In this document: positions 34,346 to 45,543 of the stretch, piece by piece
How positions within the stretch are numbered: position 1 is the stretch's first letter
How the letters are laid out: each line of letters starts with the position of its first letter
Assembly (NCBI GenBank): GCA_905147135.1
Contig: LR990051.1
Span: forward strand, 563,001 to 627,000
Direction of reading: 5' to 3'
Length of the DNA stretch: 64,000 nt
Source of the DNA: Blastobasis lacticolella
Taxonomy: Eukaryota; Arthropoda; Insecta; Lepidoptera; Blastobasidae
Position numbers and translations under genes: made by a program
The notes under the pieces: generated by a model
The model's input: only the letters and a program-made list of their open reading frames with translations
Databases searched by the model: none
What the model was told of the DNA's origin: nothing

Positions 34346-34971
34346 CCCAGTTACTTCTCAATTTACTTTTAAAGGAACACCTAAACAGTTAAACATGAAA
34401 TCTAGCAAATAAATCACCCGAATCTCCGTGAAATTGAGACCTCACGAACCTTCCCACTCCATACCACCACCATTTACCTAGTTAAATCTCCGATCTGCCC
34501 TTTTCACGGGTCCATTAAGTGGTAACTTCACCCCAACTGTTTCGCAAACTGATTAAACAATGCATAATTGCTGCCATTAGGAAGCAAATGCCACGGCGAC
34601 CGGATTAAAGTGTTCTTATGTAAAGCCGAAAGATTACATCGGAAGACAATGGTCCACTTAAAATGAAGACACAATTGGTCAGTTACACCACTTCTTGACA
34701 GGACCGCGATAGTGGAAACTTGATTTGTTGGGAGCGGTTGTGACCATTCCACTGAATATAAGCTAGAAGGTAATATCGCGATATGGTAAAATTGCAAATG
34801 TAGGTAATAGCTGTTTCCCATAATAAATAAAATAAAATAAAAATAAAGGTATTGCTTTTATTCGGGCATAACTTGTCTAGCTGGAAGAGATCTCATAGTG
34901 AAATAAGTTCGCCATTTTAATAATTTTCGATGTGATTTGTTTAACAATGAATTATTTCCTGTATATTTCAG

Positions 34972-35065
34972 ACAAACAGGCAAGTTTGCCACCTGATGGA
35001 AAGTGCCCCCGCCCAAGGACATCAGCAACACCAGGGGCATTGGTGATACCGGCAGGTTCGCGCTT
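34972..35065 (+). repeat. Rep-I copy
   Basis: GACAAACAGGCAAGTTTGCC, ACCTGATGGAAAGTGCCCCC and GGCATTGGTGATACCGGCAG. The family is typically embedded in lepidopteran introns and intergenic DNA. Confidence 0.7.
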
Positions 35066-35337
35066 TTATTACTGCTGCCAAGCAACCATGCTTGCCTTGT
35101 TTTGGGTTCACTTTAGAGCAACTGTCATTCACATGTAAGCGCAAACTTGTCAGCCTGTGCAGACTGTGCTTCCTAACTATTGACTCATCATCATAAAATT
35201 CGTAAAGTTCATTATCGTTTTTATTGAGCTCCCTGAGAGATTAAGAGGTGAGATTTTCCTGGAGAATACAATGTAAAGTTCTTCAAAGGATGAAAAGGTT
35301 TTTGCAAGGTCCGCAACACGGGAGTGATATCTCTGGT

Positions 35338-35403
35338 ATTGCAAACGCCAAAGGCTACGGTAACTTACCATCAGCCATCAGGCAGTGGTATAAAAAACCA
35401 CAA
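35338..35403 (-). repeat. Rep-I fragment, reverse
   Basis: TACGGTAACTTACCATCAGC followed by CATCAGGCAGTGGTATAAAA reads in reverse as a Rep-I-like end (TTTTATACCACTGCCTGATG). Confidence 0.45.
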
Positions 35404-36104
35404 TGGAAGACTTACAAAAAATTACCCCCGGGTTAAGTGTGCCACTTAATTAGGGAGAATGTAATAAAAACAAATTTCCCTTACACACAAAAGTTAAACA
35501 AAACCTTTCGAACCCACATAATAGATCTACATGCCATTAAACAGCACTCAATGGGTTATCGCCGCCAATAAAAGGAGTGTCTACTAATTGAATTGAACTG
35601 TTAAAAGAATACGAGGACCAAAAAGCCAAGTTATTTAAGACGATATTAACATCTCAATGTGTGGTCAGCAAAAAAATCTCTACTGAAATCTATATTTTCT
35701 GTAACTAATTACTATTAATATTAAACAAGAATTTTTTTTGTATTGTTATAAATTTTCTTTTGTTTGTTATGAACTTAAAAAGTACAGGGCCCAAAAAATA
35801 CAGGGTAGATTTTAAAAATTCTTACACCAATAGAAAGCGACGGTATATCCGAGTGACACAGGTTACTTTTTATCCCTGGAACACAATAGGGTCCCACAGG
35901 ACAGTTGAATGTTTACATATTTACCGAATGGCGCGCGGGTGAAAGCCGCCGAGAACGGCTAGTGTACTTATAATTAGTATTGTCCAGTCCATGCCTAATA
36001 AATATTATGTATTATGCCAAAGTAATTATGTCTATTTGTCTGTTACGTTTTCACAACTAAACCACTGCACCGATTTTGATGAAATTCGAAATGGAGATAG
36101 TTTA

Positions 36105-36214
36105 TCACCTGAGGATGGACATAGGCCTGAGTAGTGCCTGTTGTGTCAGTTATATCTATGTTATATCTCTGTATTTCTTTATTGTGTGCAATAAATTGTT
36201 AAATAAATAAATAG
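36105..36214 (+). repeat. Rep-K tail (retrotransposon 3' end)
   Basis: TGCCTGTTGTGTCAG, ATTGTGTGCAATAAATTGTT and AAATAAATAAATAG. The same 3' end appears twice as an inverted pair at 42041-42377 and once in reverse at 58011-58135. It is probably the 3' UTR and tail of a non-LTR element. Confidence 0.65.
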
Positions 36215-36224
36215 GCTATTTTTT

Positions 36225-36404
36225 TCCACTCCACTCGCAAGATTACCAGATTAACCTATATCTTTTCCAAACTACTGAACCGATTTTAATGAAGCAATAG
36301 CTAAGAAAAATCTGGATTAACGGACTTTCAAACAAGAGAAACTGTTCTGGAGCTACCATACCACAGTCAGACACACAGCCACACAGATACACACGTCAAA
36401 CTTA
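36225..36404 (+). repeat. Rep-D copy, left part (host of a nested MITE)
   Basis: ACCGATTTTAATGAAGCAAT, TGTTCTGGAGCTACCATACC and GATACACACGTCAAACTTA. The copy is interrupted at 36404 by a MITE and resumes at 36864 with CAACACCCCCC and TCATCGGCGGTTAAAACC. Confidence 0.75.
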
Positions 36405-36863
36405 GGGGGCGTCCATAAATTACGTGAGACATTTTTTAGGATTTTTCGACTTCCCCACCCCCCCTGATGAGATTTCGTAAGTTTTTCCTTTACTCCCTTC
36501 CCCCCTCTCCCAATCTCACGTGATATTTTTTTTAATGTGTTTTTGGCTGTAAAATCCTGCCGGCTGGTCGATAACACTTAAACAATCGGAGAGCAAGGCA
36601 AGTATCGACAAGTTCGGGCGAGTACGACAAACACCATTGCGTAAAATTTCGCCATATTGTTATTCTAGAAAAATTTCTTACTTTAATTTAACTTTACTTT
36701 CACACATTTTACATGGGTTTCTATTGAAAAAAAGTACGTGATATTTGTTAAAACCCCCCCTCTCCCCCAAGTGAGATTTGGAAAGATTTAACTTGACTCC
36801 CTCCCCCCCTTGAACACCTCACGTAATTTATGGATGCCCCTCACGTAATTTATGGATGCTCCC
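36405..36863. mobile_element. Harbinger-like MITE with 3-bp TTA duplication
   Basis: Termini GGGGGCGTCCATAAATTACG (from 36405) and, in reverse, GGGAGCATCCATAAATTACG (ending at 36863) form terminal inverted repeats of about 22-24 bp. TTA is present on both sides (36402-36404 and 36864-36866), and joining the flanks restores a Rep-D sequence. The right terminus is duplicated in tandem: CACGTAATTTATGGATGC occurs twice, 25 bp apart. The interior carries C-runs (CCCCCCCTC) and ACGTGATATTT in both halves. It has no transposase. TIR beginning with G-run plus TTA duplication fits PIF/Harbinger (inference). Confidence 0.85.
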
Positions 36864-36905
36864 TTACAACACCCCCCTTTTTTCATCGGCGGTTAAAACC
36901 AACCA
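36864..36905 (+). repeat. Rep-D copy, right part
   Basis: Continuation of the Rep-D end after the nested MITE. In other copies the ..CGTCAAAC.. part is followed directly by the ..CGTCGG..GTT end. Confidence 0.65.
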
Positions 36906-37240
36906 ACCTCATTTGCCAGCCGTACCCGACAACCATGTCCAACTAAATGTGGACACCTTAATCTGCTTACAAATGTCTATTGATGTACGCAATTACGTAG
37001 GGCCATTTTATCTATCCTACGTCCTATCCTATCCCAGGGCGATCTCGCCGGGCCCATTCTGCCTTCTGCCGGGCCTATTTCGACCGCCGATGGCTTGTTA
37101 GGTTATCAAGGGGTCTGACAATAATAATTAATCGAACATTCGTGACGGGCTTTTTTTTTCGTTACAAACAAGAGCCTGGAGTTTGCGGGAAGTAAGCTCT
37201 TGCGTGCTAAGAAAGTCGGTCGTTTACGTCTCGGGGCTTT

Positions 37241-38284
37241 AGGGTAAAAGCCGGATAATTGCCCCACTTTTTAAAAAAGCTCTATTATTAACAAATAAGT
37301 ACTTACTAAGAAATATGCTACATGTATATCAAAACATAGGTATTTGATATTCTAAAATAGCTTATTTTTGGAAAAGTAATTATTATTGGTTTTGAGTAAA
37401 TTGTGTTTTACTTGACCTCTCAAAAAGGAGATAGTTGCCTACTGTGGCGGATAGTTGCCCAACGGCAAAAACGCTTTGGGAGATACTTGCTTCGCGCGGG
37501 GATAGACGCTGCACTATGATTTTGTTGGATATAATCAATATTTTTTATTTACTGAGATCCTTTATAATGCACTAAACAAAATATTAATAGTTATTGAAAA
37601 ACCAATATTATTGTCACAAATATTTATTTTACATGATATATTTATTTTATAAAGCAAGAAGTCACAAGTTGCCAGTTAGGGCAACTATCTACAAAAGTAA
37701 ATGGGGCAACTATCCTTTTTGATACGGATACTTAACGGATATTCAACAATAAAACATGTTTTATAACAATGTAATTTAAACCCTAATGAAATAAAAAGTA
37801 GACTGATACCACAATCAGTAATAAAAATATGAAAATGAAAAAAGTATTTATTGAATTAGGATTACGTTAATTCATCACTTTTCAAAAGTAAAAAATCTAA
37901 CGGAAACCAAAGGGAAAGTTAAGCGAGCTCATCCAGGTAGGGGGCGACGCATGCAGACCGATCAGCGCGTACGAGGGCTTACTCCGGCGAGACACCGGGC
38001 ACCGATACGCGCCACGCACATAACCGCCTAGGCGAATCATGTGCGGCGCGTGCCCGGCTCCAGCCAGCCCACCGGCGCTCAAACCCCCGTCAAAGCTTCA
38101 GCGTGGAAGATTTTTAATCTCAAGGACAAAACGGGTGCACTTACGCTGATGGATTAAATGGCACTGAAGTCTTTGGGAGAGGTACTTTTTATTGTGGTAA
38201 AGCGCTACCACCACCAACATCCCTAACATAGGGTATTCAAAACTGGGGCAACTCCCGCTGGGGCAAGTATCCGGCTTTTACCCT
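37241..38284. mobile_element. 1,044-bp TIR element with subterminal GGGCAACTATC motifs
   Basis: The left end AGGGTAAAAGCCGGATAATT (GCCCCA follows) and the right end, in reverse AGGGTAAAAGCCGGATACTT (GCCCCA follows), form 26-bp inverted repeats with one mismatch. Inside, GATAGTTGCCC-type words occur on the left (about 37427, 37450, 37482) and GGGCAACTATC-type words in the opposite sense on the right (about 37678, 37702, 38246, 38259). These could be transposase-binding sites. The interior is AT-rich and non-coding except for a CpG-rich piece at 37900-38095. No transposase motif and no clear target duplication were seen. It is probably a non-autonomous DNA transposon of unknown superfamily. Confidence 0.75.
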
Positions 38285-38339
38285 CTGTGTGATCTCTATG
38301 GTAAGTATATAGAGTATAGATGTCTTCGCAAATCTTATG

Positions 38340-38440
38340 GTCATCTTCGCGTTAATGTCACGGTTGTGGTATCGCATGCGAGGGTCCGGGGTCCTCCTTG
38401 AAAATGATCCATGATATTTTGGTAAGTTTATACCTGGTGA
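38340..38440 (-). mobile_element. SINE-A 3' fragment, reverse
   Basis: GTCATCTTCGCGTTAATGTC, GCGAGGGTCCGGGGTCCTCC and AAAATGATCCATGATATTTT, the reverse of the SINE-A end. Confidence 0.65.
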
Positions 38441-38689
38441 TGTAGGTACCCAGTATATTATCCCAATTTCGATGCGATTCGATTGCCTGTTATTCATATA
38501 CTTGTGTGAAGAAAATAAAGGTTGCTTGTATTGTAATAAATTGTAATATTTCCTACGCTATTTCCCTAACTAACCTGTGGGAGCGGGACAAAACCAACAG
38601 CACCTGCACTTCCGTCCTCCCATTCACAGGCCCGGACTAAGAACACGTCATTCATATCCTCTAATATTTGTATAAATAATTAAAGCGTC

Positions 38690-39065
38690 TTCGTGAAAGG
38701 CCTGCGAGGAGACGCCGAGTAATTAGTGAGGAGAGAGGAGCACATTATAGTAGGCCCGCGACCCGCGGTGAATGAATCGGATTTAGAAAGCCCCTTGTAA
38801 GGCTAGCTGTTACGCAACAGCCTCCCCGGGATTGGCGGGAGCGCCCCGTCATTAGCTTTAGCTTTCACTAAGGAAATGCAATTTTCTAGAAAACGGTAGC
38901 GCGAACGCTAGAAGAGCCGTGGCGGCCGCGGGCTGGTTACGGCATAATGCCCGATCGCGCGATCGACCCACTTCGGGTGAGAATTATTTGGCGCAGTCGC
39001 ACTCCCACGGCGCGGTTTATTGCAAGCGATAGGTTCAAGGGAGACGACAAAGCTGTAGCACGGAT
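38690..39065. promoter_or_regulatory. GC-richer single-copy block, possible cis-regulatory element
   Basis: No repeat family is seen. It has CpG-rich words (CGATCGCGCGATCG near 38952, GTGGCGGCCGCGGGC), homeodomain-like cores (GAGTAATTAGTG, GTCATTAGC) and GGCGCAGTCGC. There is no coherent open frame. Composition contrasts sharply with neighbours. The regulatory role is inference only. Confidence 0.25.
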
Positions 39066-39087
39066 CTGGAAAAAATAGGGATAGGGT

Positions 39088-39225
39088 CAGGTTCCCCTGG
39101 TAGCAGTGTCACGGAGGTCAGATGGCAGTCGCTCCGCTGTAATTACCTATCTGATCTGTCAAATCCTGGATAACGGTCATGGCTAACCCCGGGCCCTTGT
39201 GCGCGAGAGCACAACCGGGACATTC
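39088..39225 (+). mobile_element. SINE-A 3' half
   Basis: GGTTCCCCTGGTAGCAGTGT, CACGGAGGTCAGATGGCAGT, CAAATCCTGGATAACGGTCA and GCGCGAGAGCACAACCGGGA in family order. The head is missing (5' truncation). Confidence 0.8.
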
Positions 39226-39807
39226 AATCGTGCGTCTATGTGTGCAAAACAATCCTACTAATATTATAAATGCAAAATTTGTAAAGATGGATCCATGGAT
39301 GTATTATATGTGGGAATCCCACTTTCAGCAACTTCCCTCGTCCTTCACCTTTAGAAAGCAGCGGCTCGTGGCATCTTGAACAATAAACCGAACCGACCCA
39401 CCGATAACTTGCAAAACGCTTGCAGTTCACAGTTGTGACACCCAACGATCAGCTATCCAGACCAGTTCGCTCTTTCGTCACCCTTTGTTGCAATGTCAAA
39501 GGTTATCAAAACATTAGAATGGGATGGCCGGCTTTTGAATCGTGACTGACATGTCCTACACAGGATGGCGTTGGACGATAAGCGCCGGAATGGTCAGAAG
39601 TTCACGTCTTATTTGGAACGGCTACCTACCTCTTATACTGGGCCTTGAGATGTTCAGTGCGAGGCTGTAATAGTTAGGCCTTTCCAGATTAGGTATAACG
39701 AAAAACATCACCATCATCTCAGTCGCAGGACATGCACACTTCACTTTCTGCCTCTCTCGGCTACAGGCGACCAATATCTAAGCAGAGAAATTTTTGTTTG
39801 TTTGAAA

Positions 39808-39865
39808 GGGGCCACCGTCGTCCAGGATACCTGCAACCTAAGGCAAGCGGAAGACCTTTGACCTC
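39808..39865 (+). repeat. Rep-I fragment
   Basis: CACCGTCGTCCAGGATACCT followed by GCAACCTAAGGCAAGCGGA matches the second half of the Rep-I copy at 3118. Confidence 0.45.
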
Positions 39866-40034
39866 AAAGTGTCAAGTGCCTGTAGACATGCCTTTTGAAG
39901 AACCTGATGTTATAGTACAAAGGAAAGACTTATGTTAGCCAATCAGCCATTCCTAAATTCAGTGAAAACGGAAATTAGATATTTTCTATTTAGAAACTTG
40001 ATTCAAGATCGTCCTTGATATAAGTGACACTCAC

Positions 40035-40292
40035 CTAGAACCTTGACAGCGAATTTCAACACAATAAAAAGCAAAAAAAGGAGCATATTATATGCCACTT
40101 GGTGCCAACAAACCTTAACACCTACCAACAAAAGTACGGTCGTGACACCTTTGTAACACAGCGCAGGCGAGTCCCACACAATCCCGCGTCTCAAAGGCAG
40201 TGTAATACAAACATTAGTCCACCATTTGTCAGAATGAATTGCTTGATCCGCTCTTAATAGCGACGGAGTCAACGCCTCGGCCAGCCTCTTGT
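40035..40292 (-). other. Possible minus-strand exon, weak
   Basis: Reading the minus strand, a frame open for about 115 codons (40347 to 40003) has no usable ATG near its start. It crosses a strong donor-like site TCTAGGTGAGTG (exon end near 40035). An acceptor-like T/A-rich run ending in TTACAAG lies near 40293. The stretch between would encode a hydrophobic segment near its end (VTTVLLLVGV..). No family is recognised. It may be chance or a repeat I do not know. Confidence 0.15.
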
Positions 40293-41027
40293 AATTAAAT
40301 ATATATAAAAACTCCGGGATTAAGTCCACGCGTGGGTTTAGAATCAAGAATAGCAGGGCTTAGCGGCCGTGCGGCTATGGCAACACTGCGCGCTGTAATA
40401 TTCAGGGCATGTTGTTGAAATAAGCTGTCTGAAAAGCCTGTAATCCTGTGGCTGGAAATCTCAAAGTCGGTTAAATTTCTTGAGTATTATTTTTAGCTAA
40501 GGTAGAAATAAGAAGGAAATAGGAAGGCATCCTGATGCCTAAATCAATCACTATTAGATCTTGAGTAAGTACCTAATCAGGTTTTCTTCTATGAACACAC
40601 ATATTTTCGGAATAAAGTTTTCAATCATTCATTCATTTTACTGGATGAACAGGATACCTTAAACTTAAATATGATATTTAATACTTGGCCTAGATTATAA
40701 GTGATTTGACATTATTGTATTTTTGACGATTATAATTTGACATCCATAGACATACCTATATTTTCTTTTTATCTGATTTTGTAATACATTTCATATGTTG
40801 TTTATTTTTAAGTGGATATGTATCGTATTCCGATTGCCGTAAGGCGTACAACTCTCTGTAACTGTAACATCCCTGTAACATCTATATTGACGAAAAAGTT
40901 GAATTGAATTAATGATTTATTATTTTCTCACAGATAATCATGATGTTGTTATTAGGTCCAAGCATGTCATGCATGAGACATGAGTCATTTTAGTCCATTG
41001 AAACACGTGCACTTTATGTTAACAAAC

Positions 41028-41200
41028 TAGTGGACACGGCGCGACTCGTTCGCGTGGTGTCCTGTCCCTACCTACCCTTTTTATTAAGTATAAACCTTCC
41101 ACTTGAATCACTCTTTCTTTAGTTGAAAATCGCATTAAAATCTGTTGCGTAGTTTAAAAGATCTAAGCGTACAAAGAAACAGATGACGGGTAGCGACTTT
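41028..41200 (+). repeat. Dispersed repeat with CGACTCGTTCGCGTGGTGTC
   Basis: Starts near GGCGCGACTCGTTCGCGTGG and ends with GCATTAAAATCTGTTGCGTA and GACGGGTAGCGACTTTG. A longer relative is at 43924-44210. Confidence 0.6.
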
Positions 41201-41756
41201 GTTTTATACTACGAGTATGTAAAGATAATACGCAATTTGTATAACAAAAGAACAAAAACAAAAAACGCCATCTTTCTGACGACAATATCGACTGTCTATT
41301 GTGCAAAACTCAGTAAAATGTATCTCTACAATTTATTTACTAGAACATAAAGCCGGGCCTCGCATTGCTCCATACCTCGGTGTTATTTACATTGTACGTC
41401 TTAATTGATTTACAATTTGTATTTCATACAATCTTGTCGTTATTAAAAAGTTGGTATGGCTATTGTGATGTCAAAATAAACATTGAGAAACGAGCAGATA
41501 GGAAAGCAGCTAACAGTTAAAACTGGTAATAAGAGAGAATTATGGTCTAAGCAATTCACTTACTTGATACATGACGTTGTTTTCTTTTCTAATTTATTTG
41601 CAAAACGAGGTAAAATCTGTTTCAATATTTTGTACCGAATAAAAGTTGCTTCTAGCTTAGATAATACTTAGCAAATTTTTTGTAGTTATAAAGGGCCTCC
41701 CTTAGTTTCAACTTCAGTCAGCGGAGAATTAGTACAAAATAAAACGAATGTTCTTT

Positions 41757-41905
41757 TTTTTAACCCTCGACGACAAAGAGAGGTGTTATAAGTTTGACGT
41801 ATGTATCTGTGGCTCTGTGAATCTGTCTGTGGCATCGTAGCTCCTTAACAAATGGATCGATTTGGATGCGGTTTTCTCTGTTTGAAAGCCAGTTTTGTAT
41901 AAGTA
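41757..41905 (-). repeat. Rep-D copy, reverse
   Basis: TTTAACCCTCGACGACAAAG, AGAGGTGTTATAAGTTTGAC, GTGGCATCGTAGCTCC and GGATGCGGTTTTCTCTGTTT, the reverse of Rep-D. Confidence 0.7.
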
Positions 41906-42040
41906 AATTTAGTTCAGCAGTTTAGAAAATATTTGAGTGTGTGCATGTAAGTACATGTGACTTTGTTTTTAATTAGGTATTATAATTTCATTTGTAGTAT
42001 AGTTTTTTTAGTATTATGTAGATAGTATTTTAAGGTGCAA

Positions 42041-42377
42041 GCCGTCTGCCTTTCTGATTTTGCATGTTTCTTCCGTAGGTCTGCTGTAAGATATTTCCTA
42101 TGAAATAAGCTGTACCTGTTGTGTTGTTTCCTTATGTCAATATTGTATACCTGTTATTGTGCACAATAAACTGTTAAATAAATAAATAAATTTGGTCAGG
42201 GGGTTATTCAACTTTTTATTATTATTATTTATTTATTTAACAGTTTATTGTGCACAATAACATTTATACAATATTGACATAAGGAAAACAACACAACAGG
42301 TACAGCTTATTTCATAAGAAATATCTTACAGCACACCTACGGAAGAGACAGGGCATAATCAGAAAGGCAGACGACGG
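42041..42377. repeat. Long inverted repeat of two Rep-K tails
   Basis: The left arm (42041-42190) runs from GCCGTCTGCCTTTCTGATT through TGTACCTGTTGTGTTG to GTGCACAATAAACTG and (TAAA)n. The right arm (42229-42377) is its near-exact reverse complement. About 38 bp of unrelated sequence separates the tails. Two retrotransposon 3' ends thus lie tail to tail, and a transcript through them could fold into a hairpin of about 150 bp. Confidence 0.88.
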
Positions 42378-43235
42378 TTTTTCTTTCAGTTAGGTTATAT
42401 TACCGTTCGGGTACGGAACCCTGTAAGTAAAAACCTTAACCTACTATTACCACATTCCTCGCAACTCGTAATTCCTCGCCGCGTGCCAGGTAGCGTCACA
42501 ATGAAGACATTAGCATAGATTAAAGTCGCCTAAGCATTAATATTCATGCATAGCCTATCAACGTTTTGTTAAACACACCTATTAATAATCTGTATCAGAC
42601 TTTCTTTTGTCAACTTTCTTAGAATTAATAATGCTTAATCTTAATAGCTCTTTCTCTGCCATTATTAGAAAATGAAATTTTATTGCGTTTTGTGTGTTTG
42701 TTGTTTTTGTATGAGTATAAGTTGTTCGTAGGAGTATTATCAACGAGTTGCCCGCCTCCAAACCCTAAGACGACATCTGTAGGCTAATTGCGTAACTGTT
42801 GCCTACAATTCTTAATTGTTATTCAAAATTCAATGATTGAAATTGTTACTTTTGTGATTTCATATCATCATTATGTGATTATGCATACGTTTCTCGGAAA
42901 ACATGAGCCCTGCGCCCCGCCCCGAAACAGCTCCGAAAGGCCGAACCGAACACCTTACCGTGGACGATATACCAGCTCTGTGGTCCATCTATAAGCCTCT
43001 CCACTGTCAAAGCTACGGTTCCCCATGGAGCAGTTGACTGGAGATCTTACTCAACGGCAGGATTATTGCGGGAGATACTTCCCCTGTTGGATGACATATC
43101 GAACGAGATATTCCGCTATGCTGTACATTTCTGACGACAATGAACCATCATGATTAAACTGACTATACGCAAAAACACAATGCAATATCGCGGGACGCAT
43201 TGTCTCAGGAGTAGGAGAGGATTAAACCAAGCACA

Positions 43236-43620
43236 TGGTCATCTTGGCATCAATGTACCGGTTGCGCGCGAGGGTCCGTGGTCCGCCTTGACCAAGATCC
43301 CGAATTTCTGCAGATCAGACAATTACAGTAGAGCGAGTCCAATCTGACCTCTGTGACCTGTGACCTATCAGCGGAACCTGACCAGATTGGATCATGGTTA
43401 CACATTCACTCCAGCCAGGCATTTGACCGCCACCTCACCTGGTGTTAAGTGACGATGCGACCAATGATGGAGCATGCCTGTCTAGGAACAGCCTATTCAC
43501 TATGGCCTTGAAGGCGTCTAGATTATAATGTGCCTCCTCCACTCGAGTGCATGTTTCATCACGATGTTTTCCCTCACCGATAGAGCATGGGTTAGTGTTC
43601 AACTAACGAACCTACATATC
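43236..43620 (-). mobile_element. SINE-A copy in reverse, split by Rep-H
   Basis: The plus strand shows GTCATCTTGGCATCAATGTA, GCGCGCGAGGGTCCGTGG, CAATTACAGTAGAGCGAG and GGATCATGGTTACACATTCA up to about 43411. After the insert it resumes with GTGCATGTTTCATCACGATG and TTTTCCCTCACCGATAGAGC. It includes a small internal duplication, CTGTGACCTGTGACC, and lacks the tRNA head. Confidence 0.8.
43412..43539 (-). repeat. Rep-H copy nested in a SINE-A
   Basis: ATTTGACCGCCACCTCACCT, AAGTGACGATGCGACC and GGCCTTGAAGGCGTCTAG interrupt the SINE. CACTC is found on both sides (43407-43411 and 43540-43544), a plausible but short target duplication. Confidence 0.65.
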
Positions 43621-43923
43621 TTAGAAAAGAGTTTAAAACAATCCCTCTAAACCAACACAATACCCGATGATGAATTACAAATTTCGTCCTCTATGCTTAT
43701 GCGTAAACCATAGACAATAGTCAGTTAGCGCGCGAAAGCCCGTAGCGAAGCAGCTCGCGGCGCCCAGCGGGGTCGCGGTACTCCCTACGCAGGCGCAGCG
43801 GAATCAATAACGTAATGAAGAGTTGCGCAAGAGTGCGATACGCGGCCGTTGCACCGGGGAACGGGGAGGAAGAGGCTTGCAGGCGATTTGGGGGCGAATG
43901 GTAAATAATGTTTCTTATTCTTT

Positions 43924-44210
43924 ACTAGTGGGCCCGGCGCGACTTCGTTCGCGTGGTGTCCTACCCCTACTCTAAACCCACCCTACAATTCTCTACCCCT
44001 ACCCTACACCTATCCTACACAACCTACACCCACCCTACACCTAACCGACACCCACCCTACACATACCCTACTCCTTACCTTACACCTACCGTAAATCTAC
44101 TTTTCCGGAAGATATTATATAACTGATAGTGGAAACCGCATCAAAATCCGTTGCGTGGTGTAAGAGGAGTTAGCGGTAATGCAGACAGAAAGCGACTTTA
44201 ATTTATACTA
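43924..44210 (+). repeat. Dispersed repeat with an internal CCTACACC array
   Basis: Begins near CTAGTGGGCCCGGCGCGACT and TTCGTTCGCGTGGTGTCC. It contains a degenerate C/A-rich tandem array (CCTACACCCA-like units of 10-12 bp, 43965-44090) and ends with GCATCAAAATCCGTTGCGTG and GCAGACAGAAAGCGACTTTA. A relative at 41028 lacks the array. Confidence 0.65.
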
Positions 44211-44829
44211 TTTACCAGATTCTTATACCTAAATTGTTAGAGGGCTTTGCCTCACCACTTATTCCCACTTCTGCAGTTACTGTGTAGCCAGGATCTACAG
44301 CGATGACCAAATAGAGGACCTGAGTATGGACACTCAGGCACACTCAAGGACAAACTACCTAATAATTATTGTTTTGGAAGCCGCAACAAAAAATAGGAAG
44401 TAACAGGTAGAAAAATTATGCTACCGACTTCCCCACTCAAAAAGCGTAATCTTAAGTATCTTATTAAATTTTGTTGGTTTATTGATTGGATTTAATTGTA
44501 TTCTAAGCGATTCTTATCGAAAACCCTGGCAAACTTTCAGGGTTGCCCACACGGAAGTCATTCAACTGATTTTGTAAGCACATAGGCTGCGGTAAGTATT
44601 TAACATCAGGCAGGTCGGTAGCTATTGTTAAAAAAATATTAGTAATAATAACTTATCATTATGTATGTAGTTAATAAGCAAACTAATCCATAATAGTCTT
44701 AGGATTAACAGAAAATGGTGCATAATATACTTACAGGTGAAAAATAATAATAACATTTATTACTAAATTAGGACATCATATTTACAAATAAAAAACTTGC
44801 CGTAAGTCCCTCGTAGATGGAATTGTTCC

Positions 44830-45034
44830 CAAAAGTGGCCGCATTACCTCGCTGTATGGCGAGACTGATTCGTTGACCAACGTATCGGTCAGAATTTTGG
44901 TCATGCGATGCGTTTACCAGGCGCTCAGACAACTCTCTAAAGAGAGGCGTTTCTACACCAAACGGGGCAAAGAAATGATCTTCGCTGAGGCCAGCATATT
45001 TGCTCCGTTTGACGTTTTCTATAATTACCATCAC
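44830..45034 (-). pseudogene. Non-LTR retrotransposon C-terminal domain relic
   Basis: The minus-strand frame from 45034 reads VIIENVKRSKYAGL, then HFFAPFGVET, RELSERLVNASHD and QRISLAIQRGNAA. The order F-x-P-F-x-V-E-T, then a helix, then QR-x-S-x-A-I-Q-R-G-N-A-A is a C-terminal motif I know from animal reverse-transcriptase proteins. Here it ends in unrelated sequence after NAATFG, so the element is broken. The start codon would be GTG and no RT core is present. Confidence 0.65.
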
Positions 45035-45543
45035 ATACCAATTTCATTTTGATAATCGGCAATCGCAGACTGCTATCTAGCTTTAACTTTTGCTTTCGTA
45101 ACGATGCATCCAGCGACCTACTGATCCATCATCGTCGATACAGCCTCCAAGACAATACCCGGTAATAACTTCAAGGTTGCCAGCGTAAAATACAGATAAA
45201 ATTTTCATTGTTAGACAAATTGCGACTCTTCATTCGCACTGGTGATTTTCGCAACGCAACATTAGTACCACATCATATTCACAATGCAACCGTAATGGTT
45301 TCGCGGATCGCGCGGTGGTACTCTTGAACAATTTAGTTATAATTCCGTGTCATAATGTCAAAGTGAACATCTCTATAATGTTCACCTTGAAATGCGTGTT
45401 GTAACCTATATGGGTGAGAGCGTGTTCAAAGCTTAGTAAGAACTTAGGTGTTTCATGGTATTACACACTCGTCTTTGCCTAATAGTTGGATACTTGGACG
45501 CCATAGACTGTCACTCGTAATCACAAACAATACATGACTAAGT

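Noticed and set aside
35979..36002. A resemblance of CAGTCCATGCCTAATAAA to sequence next to a Drosophila copia LTR
   Set aside because: The match is short, from memory, and not next to any LTR structure here, so it is probably coincidence.
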